64,000 bases of DNA from Lytechinus pictus (taxonomy: Eukaryota; Echinodermata; Echinoidea; Temnopleuroida; Toxopneustidae). Of this stretch, positions 38,470 to 53,400 are shown one piece after another. Where the stretch lies: contig NC_087247.1 of assembly GCF_037042905.1 (NCBI RefSeq), positions 39,717,920 to 39,781,919 of the forward strand, read 5' to 3'. Position 1 is the stretch's first letter. Each line of letters opens with the position of its first letter. Made by a program: the position numbers and the translations under genes. A model generated the notes under the pieces. That model was not told the DNA's origin. It saw only the letters and a program-made list of their open reading frames with translations, and made no database searches.

Positions 38470-41400
38470 TAGAAGAAGAAGAAGGGGGAGGACAAGGAGG
38501 GGGAGGAGGGAAAGGAGATGTAAAGGGGGGAGGAGAAGGAAGGGAAAAAGAAGGAAATAAATAATGAAAGTTCCGCTTATTGAAAATGCATGCATATCTC
38601 GTTTTGTGACAGGATATGTTAGTGTCATGAATATACATGTATCTTAAGATTTTACAACAGCATGAATTATTTATGCAGTATTGCATGGAATTACTGTTTG
38701 CAGCCAAGGTTGCTGGTAGTATACAAAGATAAAATCAACAAGATATGTGCATAGTGTATTGAAAGTCCATTATTTTCAATAAAAACAACACATCAGCCGG
38801 AATTATATGTAGATTGACTAGTATGTTTATATGGATCTGCGTTCCCTTCTTCTATCTCCAGTAAATGTCTGTACATATATAGGGCTAGCTAATACCAGTG
38901 TGTTTATAATAAGTATGAATTGTAATTATCGTAGTGGATTTTCCAGCTGATTAACATTACACCCTGAATCTAGCAAACAGAAAATTGCATTCAGCTGTAG
39001 GGCTTTCATGATACTAATGCGTGATGAATCAAGCATATGCAGTGTGTTAAGGAAAGATGAGATTTTAATTGGTAGCTGACTATGTGTTTGTGCATGCATG
39101 AGCCTGTGTTTGAAATGAATCTAATTAAAATGCTTTTAATAGTTGTTGGGGAGCAGATTGGTGGTAAAAGAGAAATCTTGATGCATGCAAGAATGCAGTT
39201 GTTCATTACAAACGGATGACCAATGATTCAGGAGTTTCATTGGTTGGATCATTTTGTGATAAAAGAAATGAGTTATATTCTAGCATTTGAGTGCATGTAG
39301 AAGTCATATGGGAAATATTACATTATATTTATTGCTAGCTAAAAATAACCTTAGTGGAGCACAATTCAGTTTAAAATAAGATGTATTTTCTTCAATTAAT
39401 ACAAATAAAAAAGCAGATCTATAATGATTAAATATTTAGTATAAAATATTTCATAGATATTGTTTTTGTTGCTGTGTAGACGTTTCATCTTGTTTTTTGT
39501 TATACTGCACAGTCTGTTCAATCACCTTAAACTGTAGGTCATAATACATCTCAAATAAAATTTTCCCTATTAAATCAATATGAAATCGAGTGTAAGTGTG
39601 TGTAATGAAACCTAATACTAATTCTTTCATTGGAGCTCTATTGAATACTATTAGTGCATTTCAAGTTCACCCAAACATGCACACACAGATCACAAAGTTA
39701 TATCTGAATTTAGAATTTGTAAACATGACTGTTCTTTGTCTACAAAGGGTACGTGACTGTCTTGATCCTGTTGTTTACAGCTAGTGGGGAGTGTGGATGA
39801 GTAAATAATGTTATGGAAGAGCCAGTCAACATTTGGGGGCGGGGGTCTTTAAAAAAAAAATCATATTTGTGTAGGAAGTCTGCAAAGAGCTGTCAAGTAT
39901 GTTTTCATTGTTGATTAAATTTGCTCAAGACTAGAATGTTAAATGTGATATTTAGATGTGATCTTTTGTTACACAGTAAGAGAAAAATAAAATTTCATTT
40001 TTGCTTATTTTTCCTAATGATTCCATGCATGACTATATCCCAGTTTCAACTTTTCACTTAATATGTATTTATTTCATTTATCAGTACTACATGATTTTAA
40101 ATTTAAAACCCATTATTACTCAAGTGCTAACATGGGCCAATTTGTAGGAGAGATCCATGTTTATTAACTCAAATGAATCTTTGGATCATAATATTTAGCT
40201 GTTTGCTGCATTCTCGCAGCATCATATATTGCACAGCTTGGAAACACATTACAAAATTTGATTAAACGGAGCTCCAGCAGACGCAGGTTGCCTGTGTCAG
40301 ATCTCCTCTCTATTAGAAACTTAATGGACTCCGACGAACACTCGTCGACTCTAATGGTTTTCTCAGCGAGCTCAAATTAGGGTCTAGGGTTCTGTGGTCA
40401 GTGGATAGTGGTAATGGTGTATGTGTGCAGGGAGAGGCTAACAAATGAGTTTATGTGTGATATACAATGAAGTGTAAGTGCCACAGTACTTTGTGATATT
40501 TATCCACAAAGAACACTTGCATAGAAATCAATATACATGAGGTATTTCATATTGCTAGATGTGAAAAGTTTGTATTAGTTGTTGTTGTTGTTAAATTGTG
40601 CCCCAGTGAATTGGTTAAGATTTGTTCATTTTGGGTCTATTTACTGTAGACATGCAGTATACAGTACTTTATCCCATATGCGTTCTGGTATTGATGTAAG
40701 AGGATGTATTCATATTTTTTCTTATATTTGATATAGTTTTGATAAATAGCCAACTATAAAAGCCTCCAATAAAAATTAATGGGTCAGTCAGTGGTTCACT
40801 ATGTCAGTAGAAACAAATAAAATCACATTGAGATAATTATTTGTGCAGTTAGATCAATAGGAAATGTACCCATACAGCCAACATTTTCCCCCTTGCCATC
40901 CAGTAAATCTGGGTTTTGCATCAAAATTCAAAATTCATTACAAAGTGGCATTACTACTTATGATATTGAAGATTTATCATGGCAGTCCATTTTGGAAAAT
41001 AACTAATATGATAGGAAACCCAAGTCTATATTACTATTTTTGTATGCATGATAAGCAATTGATGACATCAGTGAGAGAAATTTTAAGCTTCCAAACACTG
41101 CTCCACCAGTTTTTCTGACCTTCATGCCATATTTATTGTGCCTCGATGCCAGTCTATGTGCTCTCAGGCACAGAGATTCTATTGAATTTAATTACAGCCT
41201 GACACAAAGCTAGAGGGTCACGGGATCTTTGCCCCAACCCCTAAAAACAAAAGAAAAATACAGTTGCCCGCTCCCAAACTTATCTCTCTTAATGTCAGAA
41301 CTTTGTAGGAATGCATTGTGTCTTTTTATGTAATGAGAAACTTTTTTGCTTTGAAAACGGTTGAAAATTGACCCACTTTCTGTGCCTTCACCCCCCCCCC

Positions 41401-44400
41401 CCCCAATATCTTGAAATGTCTGATCCAGCCCTGATTACTACAATCGGTATAAGATCAGGATGGGGCAACACGCAATGACAGATAACCAATTAATGTCAGC
41501 TGGGGGCTTCTGATGACATGAAGATCTTCTTCATTAGTACTAAGACGGGTAGCGCATATATTTATAGTCTTCGGTATGATATGAGATCTTTCTCACTAAA
41601 TTTTTAGCTAGCGATTATTCAGTGGCATAGAATATGATAAATCAATTTGACATAATTAGGTTTAACAACACCCTTTGTCATTCGATCTTATGATATATGA
41701 ACTTATCAATTTTGCTTCCTAGATTATTGAAGTGTTGTCCATCATTGCAAAGGTCATGGGTGCAATTCAGTAGCAGATAGTTTAGATTTGTATTTCATAT
41801 TTTGTTACACAGAATTTACTTTGAAGTACTCCAGATTACATTTAGTTAGGATATATTATTTCAGAATCAGAAGGCCATATTGGAATCACATTTTTTTAAA
41901 ATTGTGATCTGTGGATATCTAAATTGATCTAAGTAATTCACTAACATTGGAATACAATACCATTTGGTGAATGAAAATGAAAAATTAATGTAACCTGGAA
42001 CAAAAGGTGACCTGAAAATGAAGATCCATCTTGTCTGCCTTTGTTCATTATAAAGTGAGGGATTAGTTATGATGCTGTAATGAGATCTTTCAACCATCTG
42101 GCTCCAGATGGCATGCTGGGAGGAGATTCTTGTCAGAGGTGATGGTTTCAAAGAAAAAAAAAGATGTCTTTAAATCTCAGCCAAGGTTGAGTAAAACCCA
42201 GAATATGATTTTGAAATCCATCTTGAAGGAATGAGTGCAAAGAATTATTCTCTTTACATTGCATTTCTTTCTTTTATTCAAAGCAGACATTGAATGTTAA
42301 ATGTCAAAGACTTGATATAAATAAAAAGACAATTTTTCAAGTGTGACATGAAATGAATTGGTGGTATCATTTGATTTACATTCCTCATAAAAATGTAGAT
42401 AGAATTTTCATTTTTTGTAGGCCTATATAGTTAAAACCTGTAGAGCCATCAAATATGAATATTCAACAATATCTCTGATAATACATCTGTCAAATAAATT
42501 GTGCATTATACTCTTCAAGTCTCAAGACCTAATGATATTATTATTGCATGAGGCTTTACAGTTACAAATAAATGATGTTCCAATTTCAAGAGAAATTTGT
42601 AAAAATGCATGGTGTACAATCCTATTGCATTTCCAGATATGTGATATTTTAAGTGAAATACATGTTGCAATTTGCAAAACAACGGCATTGATTTCTTGTG
42701 ACATGATACAATTCATAGAGACAATGATGGGTCTGTGAGAAAGCTTTGTGACATTTTGGACTGAAGAAAAATTCAAGTGTTATGTCTTTGTTCAAATCTT
42801 CTTCTCATGGTGTTTACCCCCCCCCCCTTGCGCTCTCTCTCTCTCTGTCATTCTTTATTTTTCTCTTTCGTATTTGATTGGTCTCTGATTCTGTATGTAG
42901 CAATCAATATTGTCTATCTGAGCATGACAGGAAAAGCTATTGTCATATTTTTTCTCATTGAGTTGAATATTTTATAGCATCTCATGAAAAAAACAATTTT
43001 ATTTTTATGACCCATTTTGAAATTGATTTGGCAACGTGGCCTAATAGTATAGTATAAGGCATAAAGCAATACAGTCAGAGTACAGTTAGTGTATCACTGG
43101 ATATGGATATACAATGGTTAAAATGAGCATTAGTCTTTGGCATTCGTTCACCTCCAATGAAATGAACTGCAGTTTTGCCCTTTACTATTATTCTTACTGA
43201 ACTATAGCAAAATCAATATTTGGGATATTGTTTGGTTCTCATTTAAAGCTGGTAATCTTTTTCATTGTGTATCGTGGTTCAAGCTCTTCTCCTTTTAACC
43301 ACTCACAAGGAAATGCAGTCATTCCTTCAGCATGATTTTCATTACTACTGTAGTATATTGCAAAGGGATGAACATGGTTAGATCAATAGTGATTTTTAAT
43401 GAAGAATAGCTTGTTTGCCCTTCCTCATAGGTTCTATTCCATCTGAACTTGGTCAGAAATTTGTATTGGCAGTATTGATTATCAGGCTTGAAGAAAGGTA
43501 GAGAGGGAGAGAGTGAGATGAAGAGAGGGAGGGGAGATAAAAATAATATGATTGGTAGGTGATTGGCTGTGTGAACGTGTGTTTGTGTGTGTTGTATTGA
43601 TGAGCCTATCCTAGTTATCTTTAGTAACCATCGGAGCATGCATACCACCAACACCAATACCACCACGAGGAATCCCTTTTATGTGCTCAGCTGAGGTGAC
43701 CTACACTTCTTACACATCTTTGTGAATGCAAACGCTCTGGCAAAGCGATTGCCACCACGCCAGCCACTCACTCACACTCGCTCTCTCACTCACTCGTCAG
43801 CACTTGCCAGGAGTCACTTGGGGCCTATAGCGTAGCAAAGTCTATTGTGATTCTCACCGGCTATACATATAAATATCATATCGATATATATGTCTCATGA
43901 TAGCTCATATTCCAAGCTGTGTGTATGATGCACTGGTATGAAAGATCTCCTTGCTGCTCTTGGTGTGTGATGATTCCCAGAGCCTAAGCTGCTATTAATT
44001 GTGATCATAAACTACTGAGGTAATTGCACATTCGGCTCTGGTAATATCCCAGGAGATACGTACATGACTGCCTACCGCTCAGTGGATATTATATTTTAGG
44101 ATGATTTCTACATTGTAAAGCGTACCTGTCATTTTATGAGGAATATTTCAAACTGTCCAATAGCTTCAGCCTATCTCTCAACCTACATCGTTCTACAAAG
44201 TAGAGGATAATATCGTCAGTGCCAAACTGACCTGTCCCGTTTTACAATCTTTTTGCCAGTCATCAACATCATCCAACTAGGCAATATATTGGAGCGTGGG
44301 CACACGAAGCTGCCTGTGATCATTAATTTTTCCGCTTTACAAGCGCAACATCTCGTTTACGGGAAGGTAAGTTGTCCAATATTGGGACCGCCAGGGAATT

Positions 44401-47400
44401 TAGAGGAAACTGAAACGAGTATCTAATAGTATCTTTACCCTCGTCACAGCGTTATTGCCTAGCCGTCCCATTAAAGGTATCCACTCTCTTCTATCTCTCT
44501 CACTCTCTTTTTTTCTCCTTTCTTTTTTTCCTTTTTCTCCTTCTACAAGTTGACCCCTTTTCTTTTCATTTCATGAAAGGCATTTCCTTTCAATATAGAG
44601 ATTTACATTTGATTAAATGCATACTTGTTCAAATCCAAAGCATACATGTATATATTTTGAAATAGACTCATCACTTTTCAAATATGCGAAAAGGACCAGG
44701 CAAAGGTGCACATATTACTACATATATAAGTCTTAAAAATATCTTAAATAAAAAATAAAATAAAACAAACAAGAGTATTATATCATGGGATCTTTAGGAA
44801 GAACAACTTGAACACATCCTTAATTTTGCGATCAATATATATATTTAAAAAAAAGCTTGTATTGATTTTTACAAGGTCATTATGAACTTCCAAGCACCTC
44901 TTCCCCCTTTATCTATCTCCAGTACATGCTGTTCAAGAAAGGAATGTATAGTATATCATACTGTGATATGAGATGAGATAGGCCTATCGTTAATGTCAGA
45001 GGTAGAAAATCATTCTACACCAAGTCTATCTGACTGACTGTTTTCATAGACTAGCTTCATCAGACTTGTAGAGAAAAAAAAATATAGTCCATTAACTTGA
45101 GTACTATCCATTTTTTTAATGATTATACAGTTTTCAGCAGCTGGTAGTGTCATATAGTTCAATGTTATTACAACCTTGAAAAGTCAAGACTACATGCCAT
45201 GTGGAACACCTCACTAAGATGCTCCGTTTTGATTGTTTTATTTGAGACATGTTAATGAGCACAATGGAACAATGCCATAAATCCTGCTTTTGCTTATTAT
45301 AAAAAAGATTGTATTGAACCTGATACTGTTTTTTTTTTTTTTTTTTTTTTTTTTGGGGGGGGGGGGTGGATTTACAAATTACAAGGCTATTTTGAACATG
45401 TTAGGGGTTAGATTGCCTTCAACCCCAGATCCTCATACACTCTTTGAAGCAGGTGTGGTACTGTATAGACTATTTCACAGCAGTGATGTTGTGTGTCTAT
45501 CATCATGACACCCACTACTCCCCCTCCCAAACTACATTTCTCCTAGGTCTGTGCTGTATGGCAACAAAAACAATATCATGTGATATGGGAGAGATGTATC
45601 AATCATACCCTTGTTTTTATTTTCATTGTTTTTATCTGGTATGAAATTACTCTTTGTGGTTATAGTGGAGATTAAGCTTTGTGAATCTATCATGAGAAAT
45701 CTAATCATAATTATGAATACTGTTGCTGGTATGCAACCTTAGGAATTTCTTGGTCAACAGACTACAGCGTTATAAAGTACACATTTCAGCTTTTTAGCAG
45801 AGGAATACATGTAAAGAGAAAAGTGCTTGGGATGATGTTCTGAATTTATGTCGTACCCAATATGGCAATATGTAACATGTGTGTATTTGGTATATACCAA
45901 AATACACAAGACTAAAATGGTAGTGTATGCATGAAGCCATAACTGACAATGATATTATTTGTGCAAACAAACTTTGTATGAGTTCCTTTATTAAAATTTG
46001 AGGGGGAGCAAGGTCAAATCTAAACATTTGGCTCATATTTGTTAGGAACTTGCTGTAGCGTGAAATGAGTTGAAAATCTTCATTCCTACCTTGCCAGATA
46101 ACATTTTTTTAATTGTTTGATTTCACTCATAATTGCCTACTTTTTAGGACAAACATAAATGATAATTTGTTGGGGTTTTTTTGGGGGGAGGAATACATGT
46201 AACACTCATTTGAATATTGAAACAATTTTTTTTTTTTAATGTATAAAAAAAATGCTTGAATTCAAAATTAATTAAAATGTAAACATGATGAATGCTTGTT
46301 TGGATTCATTCCATTCTAGTGCATTTTTTTTCCACGGCTAATGTGCAGGAAGTGTGACTGCTTGTATGGGTGGGTCCTTTCGGAATAGGATCATTATTTG
46401 CACACAGTTGGATACATAGACAAACAAATAGTGGTTTAATATTACATGTAGAGAAGACCTTCAGATGTGACTATACAAATATGATATTGGAATAATGCAA
46501 CATTTTTATTCAATTATTTCATGTAACTTTTTTTAGTACCGGTACCAAAAAGCTATTACATTAATACATGCATACGTTGCAACCTTGCAAGTTATGATTA
46601 TGAATGTTTAAATTATTATGAATATCCATAATCCATTGCTCATTGATAATAATTATGCATTGCATAGTTGACTGAATATCTCATCCCCCCGTCTTCCTTG
46701 TATTGGATAAACATTAAAGTGAAAGTAGTTAAGAATTGGTGTAGGCAACGACAAGCTGACTGTAAGATGTGTGAATATATTGATTACCATGAGCATGTCT
46801 AAATCTATACCCGTCATACATCTAGATGTTCAAGAATAAGACATTGTACATCTTGTATTCCAATGACGTATATCACATACTCCAATGACATTCATTACAC
46901 AGGTGTAAATCTACCCTTCAATTAGGTGTGAAATCAACCTACTTCAAATATACTAAATAAGAAGGAACTTATGTTTTAGTGCTTTTATTTCAGTGAATAG
47001 ACAAGACACTTCCTTGTATAAAGGGTATAGATTTAGACTTGCACATGGCAATCAATATTCATTCCTTTACAAGACCTCTTTTGTAACCACCTGATAACAT
47101 TACCATTATATACATTCATCCACGATCTAAATTAGATAGTAATGTACTGTACAGTGAAAAAAATATTTAATGGACATATTTCATAGCAGTGATATAAAAA
47201 ACCTGTTACTAAACATTGATGAGCTCATTGTATGCAAGAGAGCACTGCTTGCAGCTGCTTATTTTAATTCTAGCATACCATTTATAATTCATTGATTTTT
47301 ATGAAGGGCTCTTGAAATGTGTGAAGAGGTGGCTTTTTGAAAATATAACAGCTGCATTATTTGTGAGCACAGGCGTGATGTTCAAGTGATATAAATCCTC

Positions 47401-50400
47401 TTTATTGATGGCAAAATTCATCTGGTGAATTATAATGTTTTCCAATTGAGGACATATGATAATGCTGACTTATTCAGACACCAGTGTTCTAATAACCAAT
47501 CTAAGACAAGGTTAGGAATTCAAGGGAGAGAGTGTGATATAGATCAGGAAAAGGTTTATTATAAGCATAAGGAATTCTAATTAATATTGGGAGTATTTAT
47601 ACAACTTTCAGACTTAGATCTTTGCAATATGATTTGACCATGAATATTTTTTAGAATTGAGTATCAGTGGGGAATTTAAAGCTATTGTTGTCATCAAATT
47701 GGGAAATTATCATTATTTGCTGTGTAATTTCATAAAAAATTGCATATATATAATATCATTACCCTGTTTGATGAACTTGATAATAGTTGATACAGTTCAG
47801 TATTGAAGAAGGTAAGAACATGTATAGTATTAATGATAGTACTGATGATCAGTCCTTCACAGCATGCACAAAGGATGAAGAATGAAAATGTTTAGAGAAA
47901 AAAAAGGGACAGCATAAATCACCTTTTTCTCAGGGGCAAATGTAAGTCATATGAATAAATAAATCATATAGGTATAGAAGTGCAGGGTCTTCCATCAGAG
48001 GGATATTTATCCCATCAGAGGGATATTTATCCAAACTGACCTGTCTTGGTTTAGATACAGAATCACAGCAAATGTGTTAAAACCGAGCCAATATGGGTGA
48101 AAAATTTCATCCAAATTGAGTTTGATTTAGATGGATGGTTATTCTTAGCTCCCAGTTTAGGCTTGTCTACCAGCATCACTTTAAAGTGTGCCTTTGTGAT
48201 GTATATAGATACCAGACGTTTTATGACGTTGATGTCGCAGTCACATCTGTACTCCAGGGATAGCCTGCTCCAAACCCCATGTTTGCCAATCACTTAATGT
48301 ACCCAGGATTTGTTGGTCACAGATTCACAGGAATACTTTTCATTCACAGGAAATATTATTGATTATCAAAGGTAGAATGATTGTGCTTTAGTCATCTTGA
48401 CTATGTTGTTAAATACATTGTGCAGTTTAGTTCGTTTATCACAGATAGTTGAAGAATTCATTTAATTCATTGATGGCACTTGTTTACCTGGGAGAACAAG
48501 TACATCACCTTGAGATACACAATCAGGTTACTGATAGCATTTTAATGACCCCCTCAAGGCACTAAGTACATACCACTTAATTTAGCTTTCTCATCTGAGG
48601 TTAGAAACACACTGAGAAACTAAGCTTCTTTACGCAGATGGTGGTATCATCATCATCATCCTAGCCATTGATGCTCTCGCGTTGAAAAGAAAAAATGATT
48701 GTCTGAATTGATTAATATTTCATCGCTGCTGAAAAATGCCTCGCTGAGGTGTGTCACGAGCAATGATATACGTATGCTTTAAAACATCATTCAATAAATT
48801 GATCTTACAAGACAGTGACTGTATCATATAATAGAAAAGATATGTGAAATTCAGTTGAAATTGCCCTTAGTATTCCATGGGACAGAATGTATGTCCATAA
48901 TGTGTTGATATGATTTCAGGCATGAAGGTGATCATATAACGCATCAACATCGTTTCATCTTTGTCTTCCAGTTGATTAGATATTTTAGCCATTTTCCTTT
49001 TTGGGAATGTATACATGTAAAAAAAATGCACGCACGTCATTTGCAATGTGCTTGCCTTGTAATTTGGTGCTCATAGACCGAAGGAGCCGCCGCCGCTCAG
49101 ATATAGATCATTTAAATCGTCGTGGCAACACGCATTGCGTGTGACCGATACTTCAACCCCATGCTACTTTTGATTATTACTTCTGATAATTTAATTTGTC
49201 ATGGAGAGCCTTCTGGTGCATTACATGCAGTCAATGTATATATTTTTGATTATAGCTTTGTTTTATGATAAAGCCTTACTTTTAAATTGTGGTGTATTAT
49301 GTTAAGGATGTAGTCCCCCCCCCCCCCCCCTTTGGGAAGGGGTGCTACAAAAAATAGAGTGTCTCAAATACCATAACAGATAAATGCAATTTAGAACTTT
49401 TATCAATGATTGTATGAACAACATTTTTTTTTATTATTCAAGATGTTCATGTTATCACTATTGATAGTTTTGTGAAATGGGCTGTTGATAATATCTTTAA
49501 AAATTGTGAAGCTATTAACATCTTGAATAATTATCATATCTACCATGAAAACATTCAGAAAACAAAAGTAAAACCACATAAATAATTTGCTTTGAGACTA
49601 GAGAAATCATTGAAAGCTAATGTTTATACATGAGGGTATATCCACATCTACAGTAGAAAGCATAAGTACAATTATCCCATACTGCACCATATTTTAGTTG
49701 GAATTTCCCATGATTTTATTTCTGCTTTTATTCTATGGGCTGTTTAGTGTAGGTTGTTTTCCATCAAAACATTATAAAGAGAAGATTAAGGATCTTGGAT
49801 GGTATTGTTGAAACAGTTTACTTAATGTTAGGAAATAAAGGTACCTCATAGAGGCGGGTTACAGGTTGCAAGTCTACAGGATTTTTTTTTTCTTTTTATC
49901 TTTGAGTTATTAACATGTTTTGTACCAGTCTGATCTGTCTCATTCATGATGAATTTGAATGGTTTAGGATTTTATTATTATTATTATTTTTTAAAAATAA
50001 ATAATGTATTATTAATGTGTAAGTTTATTCCCTTTATTTGTCTATCATTGAGTTTATCTTATTTTTTTGTTCCTTTCATACCTTGAAATCACCCACTCCC
50101 CTTATATCCCTTACCTCTTTCACTTTCTCATTTAGTATCATTCACTTTAAAGCCATCAAAAGAAATTGGGTTTGACACTGTTGATTAGCTACTACATAAC
50201 ACCTTCTTTCCTCTAATCCACTATTCGATAGAGATAACATTACACCACTCCAGCTAAGAGTATCAAATGCTGCCAGGAAGCAAGTATCCTAGCTAAAGGT
50301 CATAGGTCATGTCTCGGCATCAATGAGGCAAGCCGAGATGGTTGAGACAAGATTTTGTGGAGGGCACTTCAAGAACGCGATAGCAGGGGACCCTCATATT

Positions 50401-53400
50401 TTGTCCTGGCATATCAGCTACCCTGTTCATATTGCTAAATCAAAGAGAGTCATTATATGGTATCTTGATTGAGTGCCTTGTTCATGATGCCGAATCAAGA
50501 AGCTTATTATAGTATGTAAAGAAATTATAGTATGGTAGTGGTATCTCGTTGAGTGCCCTATTGATTTTGGAAACCCATGAGCTAATTATTTAGTAATAAG
50601 TAGTCATATGGTACCATGTGTGAAAGGAGAAGACTGTTTCAAAACATAGATATCCTCTTTTTTATGGGGACAGGTTATATTTTAGAAGTCTTAGGTATTT
50701 TGTTATAAGGGATAGTATAAAAAAGATAATTTTCCTTCCGGAATATGCAATGTTTCACTATGATTTTTTAACATTTAACACGCCAGAGGAATTTTTTGAT
50801 GGATAATTTGTATTATGTTGTGCTAATTAGCAACTTAGACATGTAAAGAATTAAATATCATGTGAACTGTACTGCTGAGCGAGAGTGTACTTGTTCACAT
50901 TGAGATCTAGCTGATGGTTTGGCTTTCACTAATAAAAGGTGTGTATGATATCCTTAGGCTATACATTCCAGTCCGGTACTTCCATTAATCACTTTTAAAT
51001 GGCTGAAATTAAGGTCCTGACAAGGGTGATCAAGAGATATAGCCTGCACAAGGGTATACCATGGATATCTGTAGAATTGAGAACACACGAATTTGCAGTG
51101 ACCAACTAAATTAGCTTTTGAGTGTATGCAGAACTTTCATATGCATGCCTGACAGTCGTTTGTTATGACACGGCGATATTATGATGACGATGACCGCGAG
51201 CGGACATATTAGATGACTTGGGTGTGTGGGTCTGTTTGAAGAACTGATGCACAGCATCAAAAAGGAGCCTGAATATCTCAGCTTGGGGCATGCAAACAAA
51301 TAAATGCTATAAAACAGCATCATGTTACATATTTTGCTACACCGGTTTAGAGTATAAATCTTGAATATTCCTCTGGGGCTATCTCTTTATGCTTATCTTC
51401 ACTCATCCTTTCAGCATTGCCATGTTCAAAATTCTAAGAATGGTGGAAACATGCGCAATTTCCTGTCGCACAGATAGCCTTATTTAGGACTCTGTGTTTA
51501 AATAGATTCCGGCCGTGATGGAATTGACACTGAATGTCGGATCTTTTCTTAACGCTAACATATTTCTTACTTTGTGTAAAACACCTCCTTTTGAAATACA
51601 TACAGATTTGCATTGCATCATGTAGAATTGGAAGTACAAGTAAGGATGAATGAGAGCTTTTGTGTAATTTAGTACTCTTTAATATTCTTTGTCTATGATT
51701 CATCTTTTGAAAATGATACCATAAGCACAATATAATTTTCTAACAGATGGTGAGGTGTAAGATTGCCAGTAGGTCAAATTAGTGTATCCTTCATTAAACA
51801 CTAGCACCGTCATCATATGGTGTTAAGCTAACCATGAACAGTTCTCAAGTGATTGTATAGAGTGAATCTTCTTACAAAAGATGTACTAATCACTTTATTT
51901 CTCTGGATCCTTATCCTATGTGTGATATGGAAGACTCAAGGTCTATTGATGCAGCCGATAATCACGAGACAGGTCCGTTTCAGCCCAATGGCAAAGCCGA
52001 TTAAGAAAAGACAAATAGCTTGGAGCAGAGTAATCGCGTAATGACCAATTTTTAGCAGCCAGCATATGAGCTGAAATGATAATGTGTCTAATTGTAACAA
52101 GAGTTGGGCATTTATTACCTGTTTATCCATGTGATGCGCTCTCAGCATGCCATTTCAACAGTCTGTCTCACAGAGGACGACCCTTTGAGAAACGCACTCC
52201 TTCCTCATTTACTTTCGTGTTTGTAGGTGTCCCATAAAGCCAGATGGAGGGGTGATGACACCGATTTGTATAGCTTGTATCAGATATGTCTTTTATTCTT
52301 ATTTTTTTCTCTCCTCTTTGTCCCTTAAATGCCAACATTGTTTTACTGAATCACTGTATGGGATCATTTGCCTCCTGCAGCTATGAAAGGGTTTTTATAT
52401 TAACTTCTTGATTATAAACTGCATTGTATGACTATGACATGTTTATGATATAAACTGATTGTTAAATATAATAATCCACCTCATAATAATCTATACATTG
52501 AAAAATGATCTCTAACCACTTGACAGATGTATTGTTTTCCCATTTATCACATTGAAATATTTGTTTAATTTCCAATCCTCAGGAATGTTCCAGCAATTAG
52601 CTCTCAAGTCAAATTGCCAAGACTTACTCCCTTAATAACTTTAATTCCCATAAGATTTAACAGATTTTTTTTACCCTTCTCTTAAGAATTTAGAGTAAAT
52701 GGAATATCACAAACTTAGTTGGAATAAAAATCACCCAAATCCTGTCACAAATATTTCATATGTGTGAGACACCTTAGAAACCATTGTTATCTTAGGCTGA
52801 TGTTGATTTAGTGGCACACTGAAATTGAATATTTGCACATCACATAAACCTAGTCAGTTATGTAACTTCAATGTCAACTATTATGTTCAGTGACAATGTA
52901 GATAATATAGTAAGCAAATTATGTGATTTACATACATCCCAACTGCCTTCACCGAATGTGAAGAGCGTGACTAGATTAATATCTACTGTTAACTTATTTA
53001 TGGGCCCCCTGGAAATACAATATTCTATATATATTGAAAGGGCATAAGAAGGCTGTAAAGATGAATGAATGAAAATATGGGGTGCTGTAGCAGACATGAA
53101 AGATCAGTGATAACTTATCACAGGTAAAACAAACACAAGTCGATCTGATTGACTATCTTTATTTGTTTACATGCCTAAAAGCCATGACAGGCTACATGAA
53201 TGTTCACCTGTATGTCATTTAGCATACAAAGTACATCTTAGACCTATGTATGACATTAGTAGATACAGTGAGAGGTAGAGAGGCTAGCCTCATCGCTTCA
53301 TCCCATTGGTATGCATGGTATGGACCAATTCAACATGGGAAACGTGTACAGAGCTTAGGGGTAAGAGGAAGGGGAATAGGGAGAAAGAAATGCATTCTGG

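Noticed and set aside
38052..38564. 170-codon forward frame ending in poly-Lys/Glu/Gly
   Set aside because: The second half is the homopurine repeat and the first half has no recognisable domain; long open frame is due to composition.
47992..48031. Two-copy 20-bp repeat as start of a larger array
   Set aside because: Only two units are present and the flanks do not continue the pattern; a simple local duplication.
51434..51730. 98-codon reverse frame in the large intron
   Set aside because: No recognisable motif, no splice or start context, length within chance expectation for this much sequence.
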